Source: Clostridiales bacterium (lineage in GTDB: Bacteria > Bacillota > Clostridia > Christensenellales > UBA1242). Taken from it: a DNA stretch of 6,776 bases. Each line of letters starts with the position of its first letter. Position 1 is the first letter of the stretch. The notes beneath the pieces were generated by a model. That model was not told where the DNA came from. It was given only the letters and a program-made list of their open reading frames with translations, and did not search any database. Shown here one piece after another: positions 1 to 6,643 of this stretch. Both the position numbers and the translations under genes were made by a program. The stretch lies in NCBI GenBank assembly GCA_003453435.1, contig DMLH01000068.1, forward strand, positions 1 through 6,776, in the 5' to 3' direction.

Positions 1-6
1 ACGCCA

Positions 7-1155
7 TCATCTTATGTTATTGAAATTACACAAAACTTCATAATTTATTGTACCTTGATCTTTTGCAATATCATCCGCACTTATTTCTAGAAATCCACTT
101 TTACCGATGACTGTTACTTCATCACCTTCCTTTACATCCGGTATATCTGTAACATCTAACATGCACTGATCCATGCAAATATTACCTACTATTTTTGCAA
201 ATTTTCCATTCACTATCATCTTGCCAACATTTGAAAGTGATCGATTTAGCCCATCTGCATACCCTATTGGTACTATTGCGATATTTGTTGTTTTTTTGGT
301 AACGAAAGTACCTCCATAACTTACACTACTACCTGCAGGCAGCTCTTTAATCTGTACAATTTTGGTTTTAACTTCTAAAACATTTTTTAGTAAAATTCTG
401 TTTTTTACAAAATTAGATGGATAATATCCATAGAGAATAATCCCGGCACGTACCGTATTACAGTTTCCTAAAGCCTGAGGATAGTTAAGAATAGCACCAC
501 TATTACTGCAATGGACGTATTTTAGATTGTCAAAATTTTCTTTAGCAAAAGATGATATACATTTGAAATTTTCTATTTGCTTTATAGTGATTTTTTTACA
601 CCTTTCACTACTTTCATCTGATCCTAGAAAATGAGTAAATATTCCTTCGACATTAAATTCTTTTATTTTTTTTAAATTCTTAATTTCATCAAATGTCTTT
701 ACATCCCTATTTTTGTCTTGAAATAAAAATCCAAGCCGACTCATACCTGTATCAATTTTTAAGTGTATATTTAAAACTACACCAACACTTTTTGCACTTA
801 CGGCTAATTTTGACGCATAATTGCTAGAAAATACAGTTTGTGAGATATTGAATTTACTTAACTCCAAAGCTTTTTCTGGTGCAGTGTAACCTAGAATAAG
901 TATATCTTTTAAAATACCGCTTTTTCTTAGCTCTATGGCTTCATTTAATGTAGCAACTGCAAATGCATCTGCACCAAGCTCTTCGTATAATTTAGATATT
1001 TTAGTAGCACCTAACCCATACGCATTTGCTTTTACAACGCACATAATTTTTATGCTTTTAGGCAGAGCACATCTTATATTTTTAAAATTAAATTCTAAAT
1101 TATCTAAATTAATACTAGATTTTATCCTACCCGAAGATATATCAAAACTCTTCAT
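7..1155 (-). CDS. alr: alanine racemase (PLP-dependent)
   Basis: Converts L-alanine to D-alanine in the cytoplasm, feeding D-Ala-D-Ala synthesis for peptidoglycan. From the ATG at 1155 the protein is 382 aa. The PLP-binding lysine is K42 in VVKANAYGLG; KIDTGMSRLGF lies near 133-143, VRAGIILYGY near 235-244, the second catalytic tyrosine is Y280 in SVSYGGTF, and ICMDQCMLDVT lies near 326-336. The frame extends 23 codons upstream to a TTG at 1224, but family N-termini begin close to 'RIKSSINLDNLEFN', so I prefer 1155. An AAGGGGT at 1168-1174 could be the Shine-Dalgarno site, although its 12-nt spacing is long. The frame ends in TGA (7-9) straight after NFNNIR. Relatives usually carry several more residues (R-V-P-R-like), and this frame stays open (Trp-Arg) to the window edge, so the true C-terminus is uncertain. 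Identity is near certain. Confidence 0.95.
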   Translation of the reverse strand: MKSFDISSGRIKSSINLDNLEFNFKNIRCALPKSIKIMCVVKANAYGLGATKISKLYEELGADAFAVATLNEAIELRKSGILKDILILGYTAPEKALELSKFNISQTVFSSNYASKLAVSAKSVGVVLNIHLKIDTGMSRLGFLFQDKNRDVKTFDEIKNLKKIKEFNVEGIFTHFLGSDESSERCKKITIKQIENFKCISSFAKENFDNLKYVHCSNSGAILNYPQALGNCNTVRAGIILYGYYPSNFVKNRILLKNVLEVKTKIVQIKELPAGSSVSYGGTFVTKKTTNIAIVPIGYADGLNRSLSNVGKMIVNGKFAKIVGNICMDQCMLDVTDIPDVKEGDEVTVIGKSGFLEISADDIAKDQGTINYEVLCNFNNIR

Positions 1156-1466
1156 TATTAATTTTTTACCCCTTGAATAAAAAACAACAAAAGTTAATAT
1201 TCTGACAATATATAAAAGCTTCAATTAAAAGCAAAGGCACAATTGTTGAGGTAGTGTTAAAAATAGGGTAGATTGACAAGTAACACCTTGTTCACACCAA
1301 AGTAAAAAAATCTAAAAACCAATTTTTCAGTAACAGTTTCCACTTCATTTTCTATTTTTACAACCTCTTAAGGGTAAAACATCAAACCACCATTTACTGG
1401 GTTTTAGCATTGCCATTTCTAAAATTAAAAAATACAGAACCAACGTCATAACAAAAATAAAAAGCA
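1156..1466. other. spacer between the foldase gene and alr, no supported gene
   Basis: This 311-bp stretch contains no gene I can support. It holds the candidate alr promoter and Shine-Dalgarno site. It also holds a 34-codon minus-strand frame (1345-1449) with no ribosome binding site. I see no clear Rho-independent terminator after the foldase gene, so read-through into alr is possible. Confidence 0.5.
1207..1228 (-). promoter_or_regulatory. possible alr promoter
   Basis: On the minus strand a TATATT (plus 1207-1212) could be a -10 box, with a weak TTGCTT about 16 nt upstream. An alternative is TTGAAG, 17 nt, then AATATT slightly further downstream. Both lie 45-75 nt ahead of the alr ATG. 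In DNA this AT-rich such matches are expected by chance, so this is only a candidate. Confidence 0.25.
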
Positions 1467-2552
1467 CTAAGAAAACTTAAAAAGCTTTTCAGGAACAATC
1501 TCTTTTACAAGTTTGGAATTTAACTCTATGTGCAACCCATCCTTTACTAATTCAAATTTCCTGTATAAATCATCTACCTTAAAACTTTTAAGAATATCTA
1601 GTCTGGTTTCTTTATTGGAAATATTTGGCAAATTGTTAGATATATTGTTCTTAAACAAAAGCACAAATGTATCGTTTATCCTTACGTAATCTGCCTTACC
1701 TACATTTAATTCTTTTAATTTATTTAAAATTTCCTCATTAATATCTGCGTCTTTTAAACGTATAGTCTCGGTTTCCAGAGGGTCCGCAGATAATTGCTCC
1801 TTTTCTTTAAATATGTTAGCAATCTCCGTAATGCTTTTTTCCCCAGAATTTAAAAGATTCACATATTCTTCAATTTGACTTCGTGCACTTTTTAATTGTT
1901 CTTCACTAGCCTTTGACTCATTAAACAGCTGTTCACCATTTAGTTCATTCGAAACAATTATATACTTAGTCAACATAGAATAATTAACATATTCGTTTTT
2001 ATAATATTCTATAAGGTCCTTATCAGTTACTTCCTCCTTCCCACCTTTTTCGTAAAAATAATCGAACAATTTTTGATACTTAATTTTACACTCAGCGTAT
2101 GCTCTCTTAAAATCTTCCTTACTTACTGATAATTCCTTAAATTCCTGCTCTAAAGCACTAAACGCACTTTCAGTAGAGCTAGACACCTTAGAGTTTTCTT
2201 CATCTGTTAAAAAAAGTTTTTTATCTTGAAACATTACTTCTATCGCCAGCAGATCTTTGCACGAGGTCATTGCATCATTTTTTATCCATTCACCAAAAGA
2301 TTTCCCACCAATCTTTTGATCACTCAATCTTTCAAGCGAACTACCACTTTCAGAAACAATATCTATAGCTTTATTGTAGGACTCTCGCAAATAGTACCTG
2401 TACACTCCCTCTGGAATAGTACCTTTGTCACACCTAAATAGCCAAGTATGATCAACGCCGTTACTACACGCATAAAAACAAAAAGGTACAAATAAAACTA
2501 AAAGCAATCCCAATAGCTTTTTAAAAAGGTCTATAAACAAAATTGATACCAA
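1467..2552 (-). CDS. SurA-N/PrsA-like foldase lipoprotein
   Basis: Predicted membrane-anchored extracytoplasmic chaperone of the SurA-N/PrsA-like type common in Oscillospiraceae, which helps exported proteins fold. The 361-aa product has a hydrophobic signal (about 13-28) ending in FYA-C29, an imperfect lipobox, which suggests lipid attachment at C29. The 'W-L-F-R-C-D-K-G-T-I-P-E-G-V-Y-R-Y-Y' segment (37-54), the 'FGEWIKNDAM' helix (86-95) and 'VTDKDLIEYYKNEY' (175-188) match the typical layout of that family. The parvulin region (about 190-300) is poorly conserved and I cannot point to isomerase active-site residues, so it may be chaperone only. The first in-frame start is TTG at 2552. It has no Shine-Dalgarno site, and in-frame TTG codons slightly downstream are alternatives. 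It ends in TAG. A good promoter lies about 45 nt upstream. The family call is fairly secure; the exact role is inference. Confidence 0.75.
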   Translation of the reverse strand: MVSILFIDLFKKLLGLLLVLFVPFCFYACSNGVDHTWLFRCDKGTIPEGVYRYYLRESYNKAIDIVSESGSSLERLSDQKIGGKSFGEWIKNDAMTSCKDLLAIEVMFQDKKLFLTDEENSKVSSSTESAFSALEQEFKELSVSKEDFKRAYAECKIKYQKLFDYFYEKGGKEEVTDKDLIEYYKNEYVNYSMLTKYIIVSNELNGEQLFNESKASEEQLKSARSQIEEYVNLLNSGEKSITEIANIFKEKEQLSADPLETETIRLKDADINEEILNKLKELNVGKADYVRINDTFVLLFKNNISNNLPNISNKETRLDILKSFKVDDLYRKFELVKDGLHIELNSKLVKEIVPEKLFKFS

Positions 2553-2602
2553 CTTTTGTAAATTTTATATTGAACTAATGTACTATAAAACTAGCGCATT
2601 AT

Positions 2603-2631
2603 ATTGTAAATTAAATATTTATAATAGTCAA
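2603..2631 (-). promoter_or_regulatory. sigma-A-type promoter of the foldase gene
   Basis: On the minus strand, TTGACT (plus 2626-2631) and TACAAT (plus 2603-2608) are separated by exactly 17 nt. Each hexamer matches the housekeeping consensus at 5 of 6 bases. Transcription would start near 2596, giving a leader of about 45 nt to the TTG at 2552. Confidence 0.6.
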
Positions 2632-3416
2632 ACTCTTAGTAGACATTGCTAAACTTTAACGAATAAAATAAGATTTTGGTCTTTCAAAGTTATTTAACTA
2701 AAAAAATAAATGAATACTTGTTACTAGAAAATAATTCTCTTTTGCTGTAAAATCCAAAAAACATGTTAATTAATCTACTTGTTTTCAGAATTACTTTGAA
2801 ATAGATCATGCCAGAAAAGCATTGAGAAAATAAAATTACGGTCTATAAATATAAGGCTGAATTTTCAATTTTTTAATTTCTTTTTGCAAACCAAACTAAA
2901 TAGTAGCGTAACAATTAATTTGCCGGTTCTACGGTCATATTATTTAGATGTACGTACAAAGTCTTTTTAGATAAATTTTCAAAATCTATCTTGCGTAATT
3001 TATCAATCTAAAAATTAATTAATTTTCCCACATTTAACGTTACTGTAGTCCACAAACATTTTTTAAAGTTACACACAATACAATTATTTAGCTACAAAAT
3101 TTTATTTTCCATGTTTTTTTGTATTTTTATTTTTTATTCTACAAGCAGCCTGGTTATCGAGTTTATTAATGAAACTAGATCAGCGATCGTTTACTTATTT
3201 TAAACTGTATTTTTTCTAATTAACATCGTAACGCCTTATGTTTTATACAGTAAAGCTATTCGTTTTTTGTACATGTACAACTCTTACAAAACCATAATAT
3301 TAAATATATATCTTTAATTTTTCTTATTAACTCACATTTTGAGCATTTTCCACCTTTCACACTCTATACTTCAACATATCTATTGCTATTTGTACACTTT
3401 ATTTGTATGCATAGCT
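2632..3416. other. long apparently non-coding stretch
   Basis: Beyond the foldase promoter, about 785 bp carry no gene I can support on either strand. All frames are broken by frequent TAA/TAG codons. The longest candidate is a minus-strand frame at 2775-2939 that stays open only if a TGA is read through, has no good start and resembles nothing I know. A small imperfect inverted repeat lies at 3172-3192. I found no tRNA-like cloverleaf, CRISPR array or insertion-sequence ends. It may be the residue of a decayed gene. Confidence 0.5.
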
Positions 3417-3998
3417 TTATAAATATTTTTTACTTTCTTCAAAAACACAAGTACAAACAATTGCATGAGATAAATACTTCCACTTTTCATAAAACTTACT
3501 TTTCTTTAACTCCGTTGACAAAATTCCATCATGATTATTAAAATTCAAAACGTCATAAAAATTATCCAAAAATCTTTTAGCATAATATTCAATAAACCCA
3601 CTCTCAAGATCTCGTTTTTTTCTAATTTCGTCTTGCAGCTCACATAGCTTATGCCAAAGTTCACTCCAAGCTCTATATTTTACCTCATCTTCTTTTTTTA
3701 CCTTACCTTCCTTAAGCAATTGCTCTAGTTTAGCCCCAAAAGATAAAATCTCTTTTTCCATTTTTTCGTTTGCCATAACTTTTTTTGCACATTCATCTTT
3801 GGGTTGTCTCAAAAAAGTTTTAAGTTTTTTGAATAGTTCGCAAAACCTCTTATTTTCCTCATTGCAAAGTAAAATATCGCTATTTTTCAACGTACTGCGC
3901 CCTTTTCTTTCTTCGTTGTTACCAGCAAATCCTGAATTAAGCGGAACAATAAACATGCACAACAAAGACGCACCTATTATTTTTCTAGAATTATCCAA
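3417..3998 (-). CDS. secreted charged helical protein of unknown function
   Basis: I do not recognise this 193-aa protein. It begins with a convincing signal peptide: basic n-region (SRK), hydrophobic core at about 7-20, and a likely signal-peptidase I site after GFA25. No lipobox is visible, so the mature part of about 168 aa should be released or stay in the envelope. The mature region is strongly charged and Lys/Glu-rich, probably helical, with cysteines at 45, 53, 70, 119, 182 and 184 and tryptophans at 111, 115 and 173. The start is TTG at 3998, supported by a GGGAGGT Shine-Dalgarno site at 8-nt spacing. The frame ends in TAA. It has its own promoter and no close partner gene. In a host-associated bacterium it could be an envelope or host-facing protein, but nothing in the sequence proves this. 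That it is a real gene is well supported. Confidence 0.75.
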   Translation of the reverse strand: MDNSRKIIGASLLCMFIVPLNSGFAGNNEERKGRSTLKNSDILLCNEENKRFCELFKKLKTFLRQPKDECAKKVMANEKMEKEILSFGAKLEQLLKEGKVKKEDEVKYRAWSELWHKLCELQDEIRKKRDLESGFIEYYAKRFLDNFYDVLNFNNHDGILSTELKKSKFYEKWKYLSHAIVCTCVFEESKKYL

Positions 3999-4005
3999 AT
4001 AAAAT

Positions 4006-4012
4006 ACCTCCC
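4006..4012 (-). promoter_or_regulatory. strong ribosome binding site deciding a TTG start
   Basis: GGGAGGT on the minus strand lies 8 nt ahead of the TTG at 3998. It is the best Shine-Dalgarno match in the window and fixes the non-ATG start of the secreted orphan protein. Confidence 0.75.
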
Positions 4013-4043
4013 ATAATGGTCAGATCAAAACTTTTTTGCGTTT

Positions 4044-4072
4044 GTTATAGCAAAAAAACAAAGAAATTACAA
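4044..4072 (-). promoter_or_regulatory. sigma-A-type promoter of the secreted orphan gene
   Basis: On the minus strand, TTGTAA (plus 4067-4072), a 17-nt spacer and TATAAC (plus 4044-4049) make a plausible housekeeping promoter, with 4/6 and 5/6 consensus matches. The predicted start near 4036 leaves a leader of about 38 nt ahead of the TTG. Confidence 0.5.
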
Positions 4073-4563
4073 GTCACACAGATATAGGGCGGTGCTAAAA
4101 GCAGACAGATAATATTAAATTATATAATATAAAATTCAAAGTATGGTTTGATAAAAATAGTGCGATTGACAATTTATAAGCACAAAAACCCATTCTTAAA
4201 TACTACTTAGTTCGGTTTGTATAAAAAATTAGTGTCAGTCGAAAATTAAAATTCTTTGTTTAATTATTAATTCAATGTTATCTATGCACTTTTGGTACTG
4301 CCAATGTAAATATACAGAGAGATAAGGTATTTGACCATAATAGCCATGTGCTTTGCAAATAAAAACCAGTTTTTAGCTAAAAATAATATAAAACAAACAG
4401 TAAAAAGTTGATTAAAATTCTGAAACCTAGCGTCACAAGAGCAAAAATAGTTAAAAACATAATAGTTTATTCGCATTAATAGCTTTATGTGTCCATCTAG
4501 AAAAATATTTTTAAAAACTTAAATTCAAAATTAATTTTTTATATAAAAAATAACGTTTATGTG
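4073..4563. other. divergent intergenic region, no supported gene
   Basis: This stretch of about 490 bp separates the minus-strand orphan gene from the plus-strand mraZ promoter. A 64-codon minus-strand frame (4282-4476) is hydrophobic and rich in Phe, Tyr and Ile, as AT-rich random DNA would give. It has no Shine-Dalgarno site, so I do not call it. I see no RNA gene. A TTGACA at 4166-4171 has no matching -10. Confidence 0.5.
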
Positions 4564-4592
4564 TTGTTTTTTTATTTTTCGTTTACTATAAT
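4564..4592 (+). promoter_or_regulatory. mraZ (dcw cluster) promoter
   Basis: TTGTTT (4564-4569), a 17-nt T-rich spacer and a perfect TATAAT (4587-4592). Transcription should start near 4599, inside the first MraZ-box-like repeat, giving a leader of about 68 nt before the mraZ ATG. This is the strongest promoter in the window and the only clear one ahead of mraZ-rsmH. Confidence 0.75.
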
Positions 4593-4596
4593 GGTA

Positions 4597-4622
4597 AGTG
4601 GTAAAAAGTGGGGAAAAGTAGC
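4597..4622 (+). promoter_or_regulatory. MraZ operator: three 10-bp-spaced boxes
   Basis: AGTGGT (4597-4602), AGTGGG (4607-4612) and AGTAGC (4617-4622) are direct repeats with exactly 10-bp spacing, separated by A-rich tetramers. MraZ is known to bind direct TGGG-containing repeats spaced about one helical turn apart in its own promoter region. Placement from about -2 to +24 would let MraZ block transcription initiation, so autoregulation is the natural inference. The third box is the most degenerate. Confidence 0.7.
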
Positions 4623-4666
4623 AAACTGTTCCTAATTTATGGCTGTTTACCGTGTGTTGGTGGAGT

Positions 4667-5086
4667 ATGCTAATTGGCGAATACGAACACAATTTAGACT
4701 CTAAAGGCAGAGTTGCTGTGCCCACAAAGTTTAAAAAAGATTTGGGGGAATGCTTTTATGTTACAAAAGGGTTAGATGGATGTCTTTTTGCTTTGTCTGA
4801 AGATGAGTGGAGTTTGCTTGAAGAGAAGATCAAGAATATGCCAATTTCTAGGGTAAGGGTTTTGCAGAGGTTTTTCTTTTCTGGTGCTGCTAAAGTTGAG
4901 TTGGATAAGCAAGGAAGAATTTTAATTCCAGGGAATTTGAGAAAGTACGCAAATTTGGAGAAAAATGTGACTTTTATAGGGGTTTCTAGTAGGGCAGAAA
5001 TTTGGAATAGTGAAGCTTGGAGAAATATTAGTCTTTCTGTTACTAAGGAAGAGGTCGCGTCTGCAATGGATGTTTTGGGAATATAG
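4667..5086 (+). CDS. mraZ: transcriptional regulator MraZ
   Basis: DNA-binding regulator that heads the dcw (division and cell wall) cluster and controls its own promoter. The 139-aa product is normal for the family and carries two AbrB-like swapped-hairpin repeats. The first has MLIGEYEHNLDSKGRVAVP, with DSKGR at 11-15; the second has KVELDKQGRILIP, with DKQGR at 80-84. These DxxGR motifs form the DNA-contacting face of the ring-shaped oligomer. IGVSSRAEIW (104-113) and the C-terminal ASAMDVLGI fit clostridial members. The frame reaches a GTG at 4652, but homology starts at the ATG at 4667. That ATG is closely preceded by GGTGGAG (4659-4665), an unusually short Shine-Dalgarno spacing that may keep translation low. 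It ends in TAG. rsmH follows 187 nt later, more than usual. Confidence 0.95.
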   Translation: MLIGEYEHNLDSKGRVAVPTKFKKDLGECFYVTKGLDGCLFALSEDEWSLLEEKIKNMPISRVRVLQRFFFSGAAKVELDKQGRILIPGNLRKYANLEKNVTFIGVSSRAEIWNSEAWRNISLSVTKEEVASAMDVLGI

Positions 5087-5273
5087 TTTTATGTAGTAGG
5101 ATGCGTGAATTTTTAATTTTTTTGTTGTATGAGTTTTTAGTGAGTCTTTAATTTCTTAAGACATGAAGGCACGAGGAAAACAGGTTAACTTTGACTGTTG
5201 GGAAAATGCACATTAGTGTCGTAGATAACCTAGGGAATTTGCTTGATTTTTGGTTTTGTGTAGGAAGTTTGTC
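5087..5273 (+). other. mraZ-rsmH spacer with the rsmH ribosome binding site
   Basis: This 187-bp gap sits between genes that are usually only a few bases apart. It holds a weak hairpin (5144-5162) that is not followed by a T-run, so it is not a terminator. It also holds a TTGACT (5191-5196) with no convincing -10, and AGGAAG at 5262-5267. The AGGAAG lies 6 nt ahead of a TTG at 5274 and sets the rsmH start there rather than at the first in-frame TTG (5250). Confidence 0.55.
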
Positions 5274-6203
5274 TTGGTTTTTTCGCATATACCGGTTTTT
5301 TTAGATGAGGCTGTAGATTATTTAAATATTAAACCGAATGGTGTTTATGTAGATGCTACAGCAGGCGGTGGGGGACACTCTGAAGCTATTTTAGAAAAAC
5401 TAAGTAATGAAGGTAGATTAGTTTTATTAGATAGAGATCCAGATGCAGTAGAATATCTTTGCAGCAAATTTAAAAATAGTAACAACGTTTTGATTATTAA
5501 AGATAATTTTGTTAATATATACAATGTGCTTTATAAGATCAGAGTTAATAGCGTGTATGGAATTTTATTTGACTTAGGTGTTTCTTCTTATCAGTTAGAT
5601 AATAAAGACCGTGGGTTTACTTACAAAGAGAATGTTCCTTTAGACATGCGAATGAGCAAAGAAGGCATTAGTGCAAAAGATTTTATAAATACTGCACCCG
5701 AATATGAAATATCAAGAGTACTTAAAGAGAATGCACAAGAAAGGTACGCAAGCAGCATTGCAAGAAACATAGTGAGAGAAAGACTTTTACATCCGATTGA
5801 AACTACTTTTGATTTAGTAAACATAGTAAAAAGATCTATGCCGCAAAAGTCACTAAAAGAAAAAGGACACCCTGCTAAAAGAACTTTTCAAGCTATTAGA
5901 ATACACATTAATTCTGAACTTAGTAATTTAAAAAAAGGTTTAATGTCGGCGTTTAATGTCTTAAGCTCGGGTGGACGTATTGTGGTAATAACTTTTCATT
6001 CACTGGAGGATAAGATTGTAAAGGATCAGTTTAAGAAATGGAGCACAGGTTGTACTTGACCAGGAAATTTTCCGGTGTGTGTTTGTGGTAAAAAGCCTTT
6101 AGCTAAAGTTTTAACAAAAAAAGCATTGAAGCCAAGTTTTGAAGAAGTTAGCAGTAATAAAAGAAGCAAGAGTGCGAAATTACGCGTGTGCGAAAAAATT
6201 TAA
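5274..6203 (+). CDS. rsmH: 16S rRNA m4C1402 N4-methyltransferase RsmH, with in-frame TGA
   Basis: SAM-dependent methyltransferase (MraW) that modifies C1402 in the ribosomal P site; it is normally the second dcw gene. Starting from TTG 5274, set by AGGAAG 6 nt upstream, it opens with [13 protein letters not shown] as the family does. Motifs: [11 protein letters not shown] (26-36, SAM loop), DRDPDA (53-58), LFDLGVSS (98-105), LDMRM (123-127), [12 protein letters not shown] (199-210) and [18 protein letters not shown] (233-250). At codon 262 (6057-6059) there is a TGA. The same frame then runs 47 codons to TAA (6201-6203), encoding [12 protein letters not shown] and RSKSAKLRV, plainly the family C-terminus. 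Read through, it is 309 aa, the usual length. Stopped at TGA it is 261 aa and lacks the last conserved segment, including a probable core strand. It is either a recent nonsense mutant or has a recoded UGA; the sequence alone does not decide. Family identity is certain. Confidence 0.9.
6057..6059 (+). other. in-frame TGA at a conserved cysteine position of rsmH
   Basis: The local reading is T-G-C-T-[TGA][12 protein letters not shown]. Clostridial RsmH proteins usually read G-C-T-C-P-P-x-F-P-V-C-V-C-G here, so the TGA replaces the second cysteine of the CxC...CxC set. TGT or TGC becomes TGA by one base change. Candidate readings are nonsense mutation, selenocysteine, cysteine or tryptophan insertion, or assembly error. 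Confidence 0.85.
6060..6075 (+). repeat. small hairpin directly after the rsmH TGA
   Basis: CC (6060-6061) pairs with GG (6074-6075) and GGAA (6063-6066) pairs with TTCC (6070-6073), with a bulged A at 6062 and a 3-nt ATT loop. It begins immediately after the TGA, where a stem could slow termination. It lacks a G in the apical loop and is shorter than a standard bacterial SECIS element. It may simply follow from the codons used. Confidence 0.4.
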
Positions 6204-6643
6204 AAGTAGTTTTAATTTGAGCTTAAATTGAACTTTAGTTTTGTAAATTTAGTTTTCTAATTTGTTTAATAATCCAGAAAAATAAAAGATAGTGTGAGTT
6301 AAAGTGTTTAAAGTAGGAAAGTAAAAATTAAGAGTTTTATTCAAGATTTTAATTTAAAAGATTTTTTAAAATTTAAATATTTTTAGTAGCAACGAATATC
6401 AGTATTATCAAACTTTTATAAATATAAAATTTATAAATAAAGTAAAAACGAAAAGTTTTGTATATGAGTTTGGAAATTTTAGTCAAAAGATTTTTAAAAC
6501 GAAGTCATGTTTTCTAATTCAAAATTGGTGGCTTTAGAGTTAATTTGTTTTATTCATGGAATTAACAAAAGGCAAAAAAGAAAATAAAAATTCAGACTTA
6601 AGTTTAAATAAAAATTAAGAAGTTAGAAAGTGAGGATGTATAA
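6204..6643 (+). other. rsmH-ftsL spacer, no supported gene
   Basis: This 440-bp, extremely AT-rich gap lies where Firmicutes normally have rsmH and ftsL nearly touching. All plus frames are broken by frequent stops. The longest small frames (17 and 26 codons, starting near 6464 and 6507) have no Shine-Dalgarno site. I see no terminator or clear promoter. Its 3' end holds the ftsL ribosome binding site, GAGG about 8 nt before the ATG at 6644. It could be decayed coding DNA. Confidence 0.5.
6415..6437. repeat. 9-bp perfect inverted repeat in the rsmH-ftsL spacer
   Basis: TTTATAAAT (6415-6423) and ATTTATAAA (6429-6437) are exact reverse complements around a 5-nt ATAAA loop. The stem is all A-T, so it is weak, and no T-run follows. 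In DNA of this composition it may be chance. No function is assigned. Confidence 0.35.

Noticed and set aside
1345..1449. 34-codon minus-strand frame after the foldase gene, extendable through two TGAs
   Set aside because: It has no ribosome binding site and no recognisable similarity, and its length is within chance expectation.
3172..3192. Imperfect inverted repeat (AAAC..GATC-AGC-GATC-GTTT) as a terminator or transposon end
   Set aside because: It has a short stem with a 2-nt bulge, no T-run directly after it, no partner copy and no transposase.
4282..4476. 64-codon hydrophobic minus-strand frame
   Set aside because: It has no Shine-Dalgarno site and no recognisable family; Phe/Tyr/Ile richness is what random AT-rich DNA gives.
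4639..4704. 21-codon upstream frame (ATG at 4639) overlapping the mraZ start in another frame
   Set aside because: It has no Shine-Dalgarno site. A translational-control role is possible but unsupported.
5144..5162. Hairpin between mraZ and rsmH as a terminator
   Set aside because: The stem is AT-rich with a bulge and no trailing T-run, and rsmH is expected to be cotranscribed with mraZ.
5250..5273. Extra 8 codons at the RsmH N-terminus from TTG 5250
   Set aside because: No ribosome site precedes 5250, whereas AGGAAG lies 6 nt ahead of TTG 5274 and the family begins near that residue.
6054..6104. Programmed frameshift at the rsmH TGA (CTTGAC resembles the prfB-type slippery context)
   Set aside because: The +1 frame downstream gives unrelated residues and stops within about 15 codons, while the zero frame carries the true RsmH tail.
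5274..6203. Mycoplasma-type code with TGA as the usual tryptophan codon
   Set aside because: All tryptophans visible in the genes are TGG (about nine), although an AT-rich genome with that code would mostly use TGA. Rare or context-specific decoding is not excluded.
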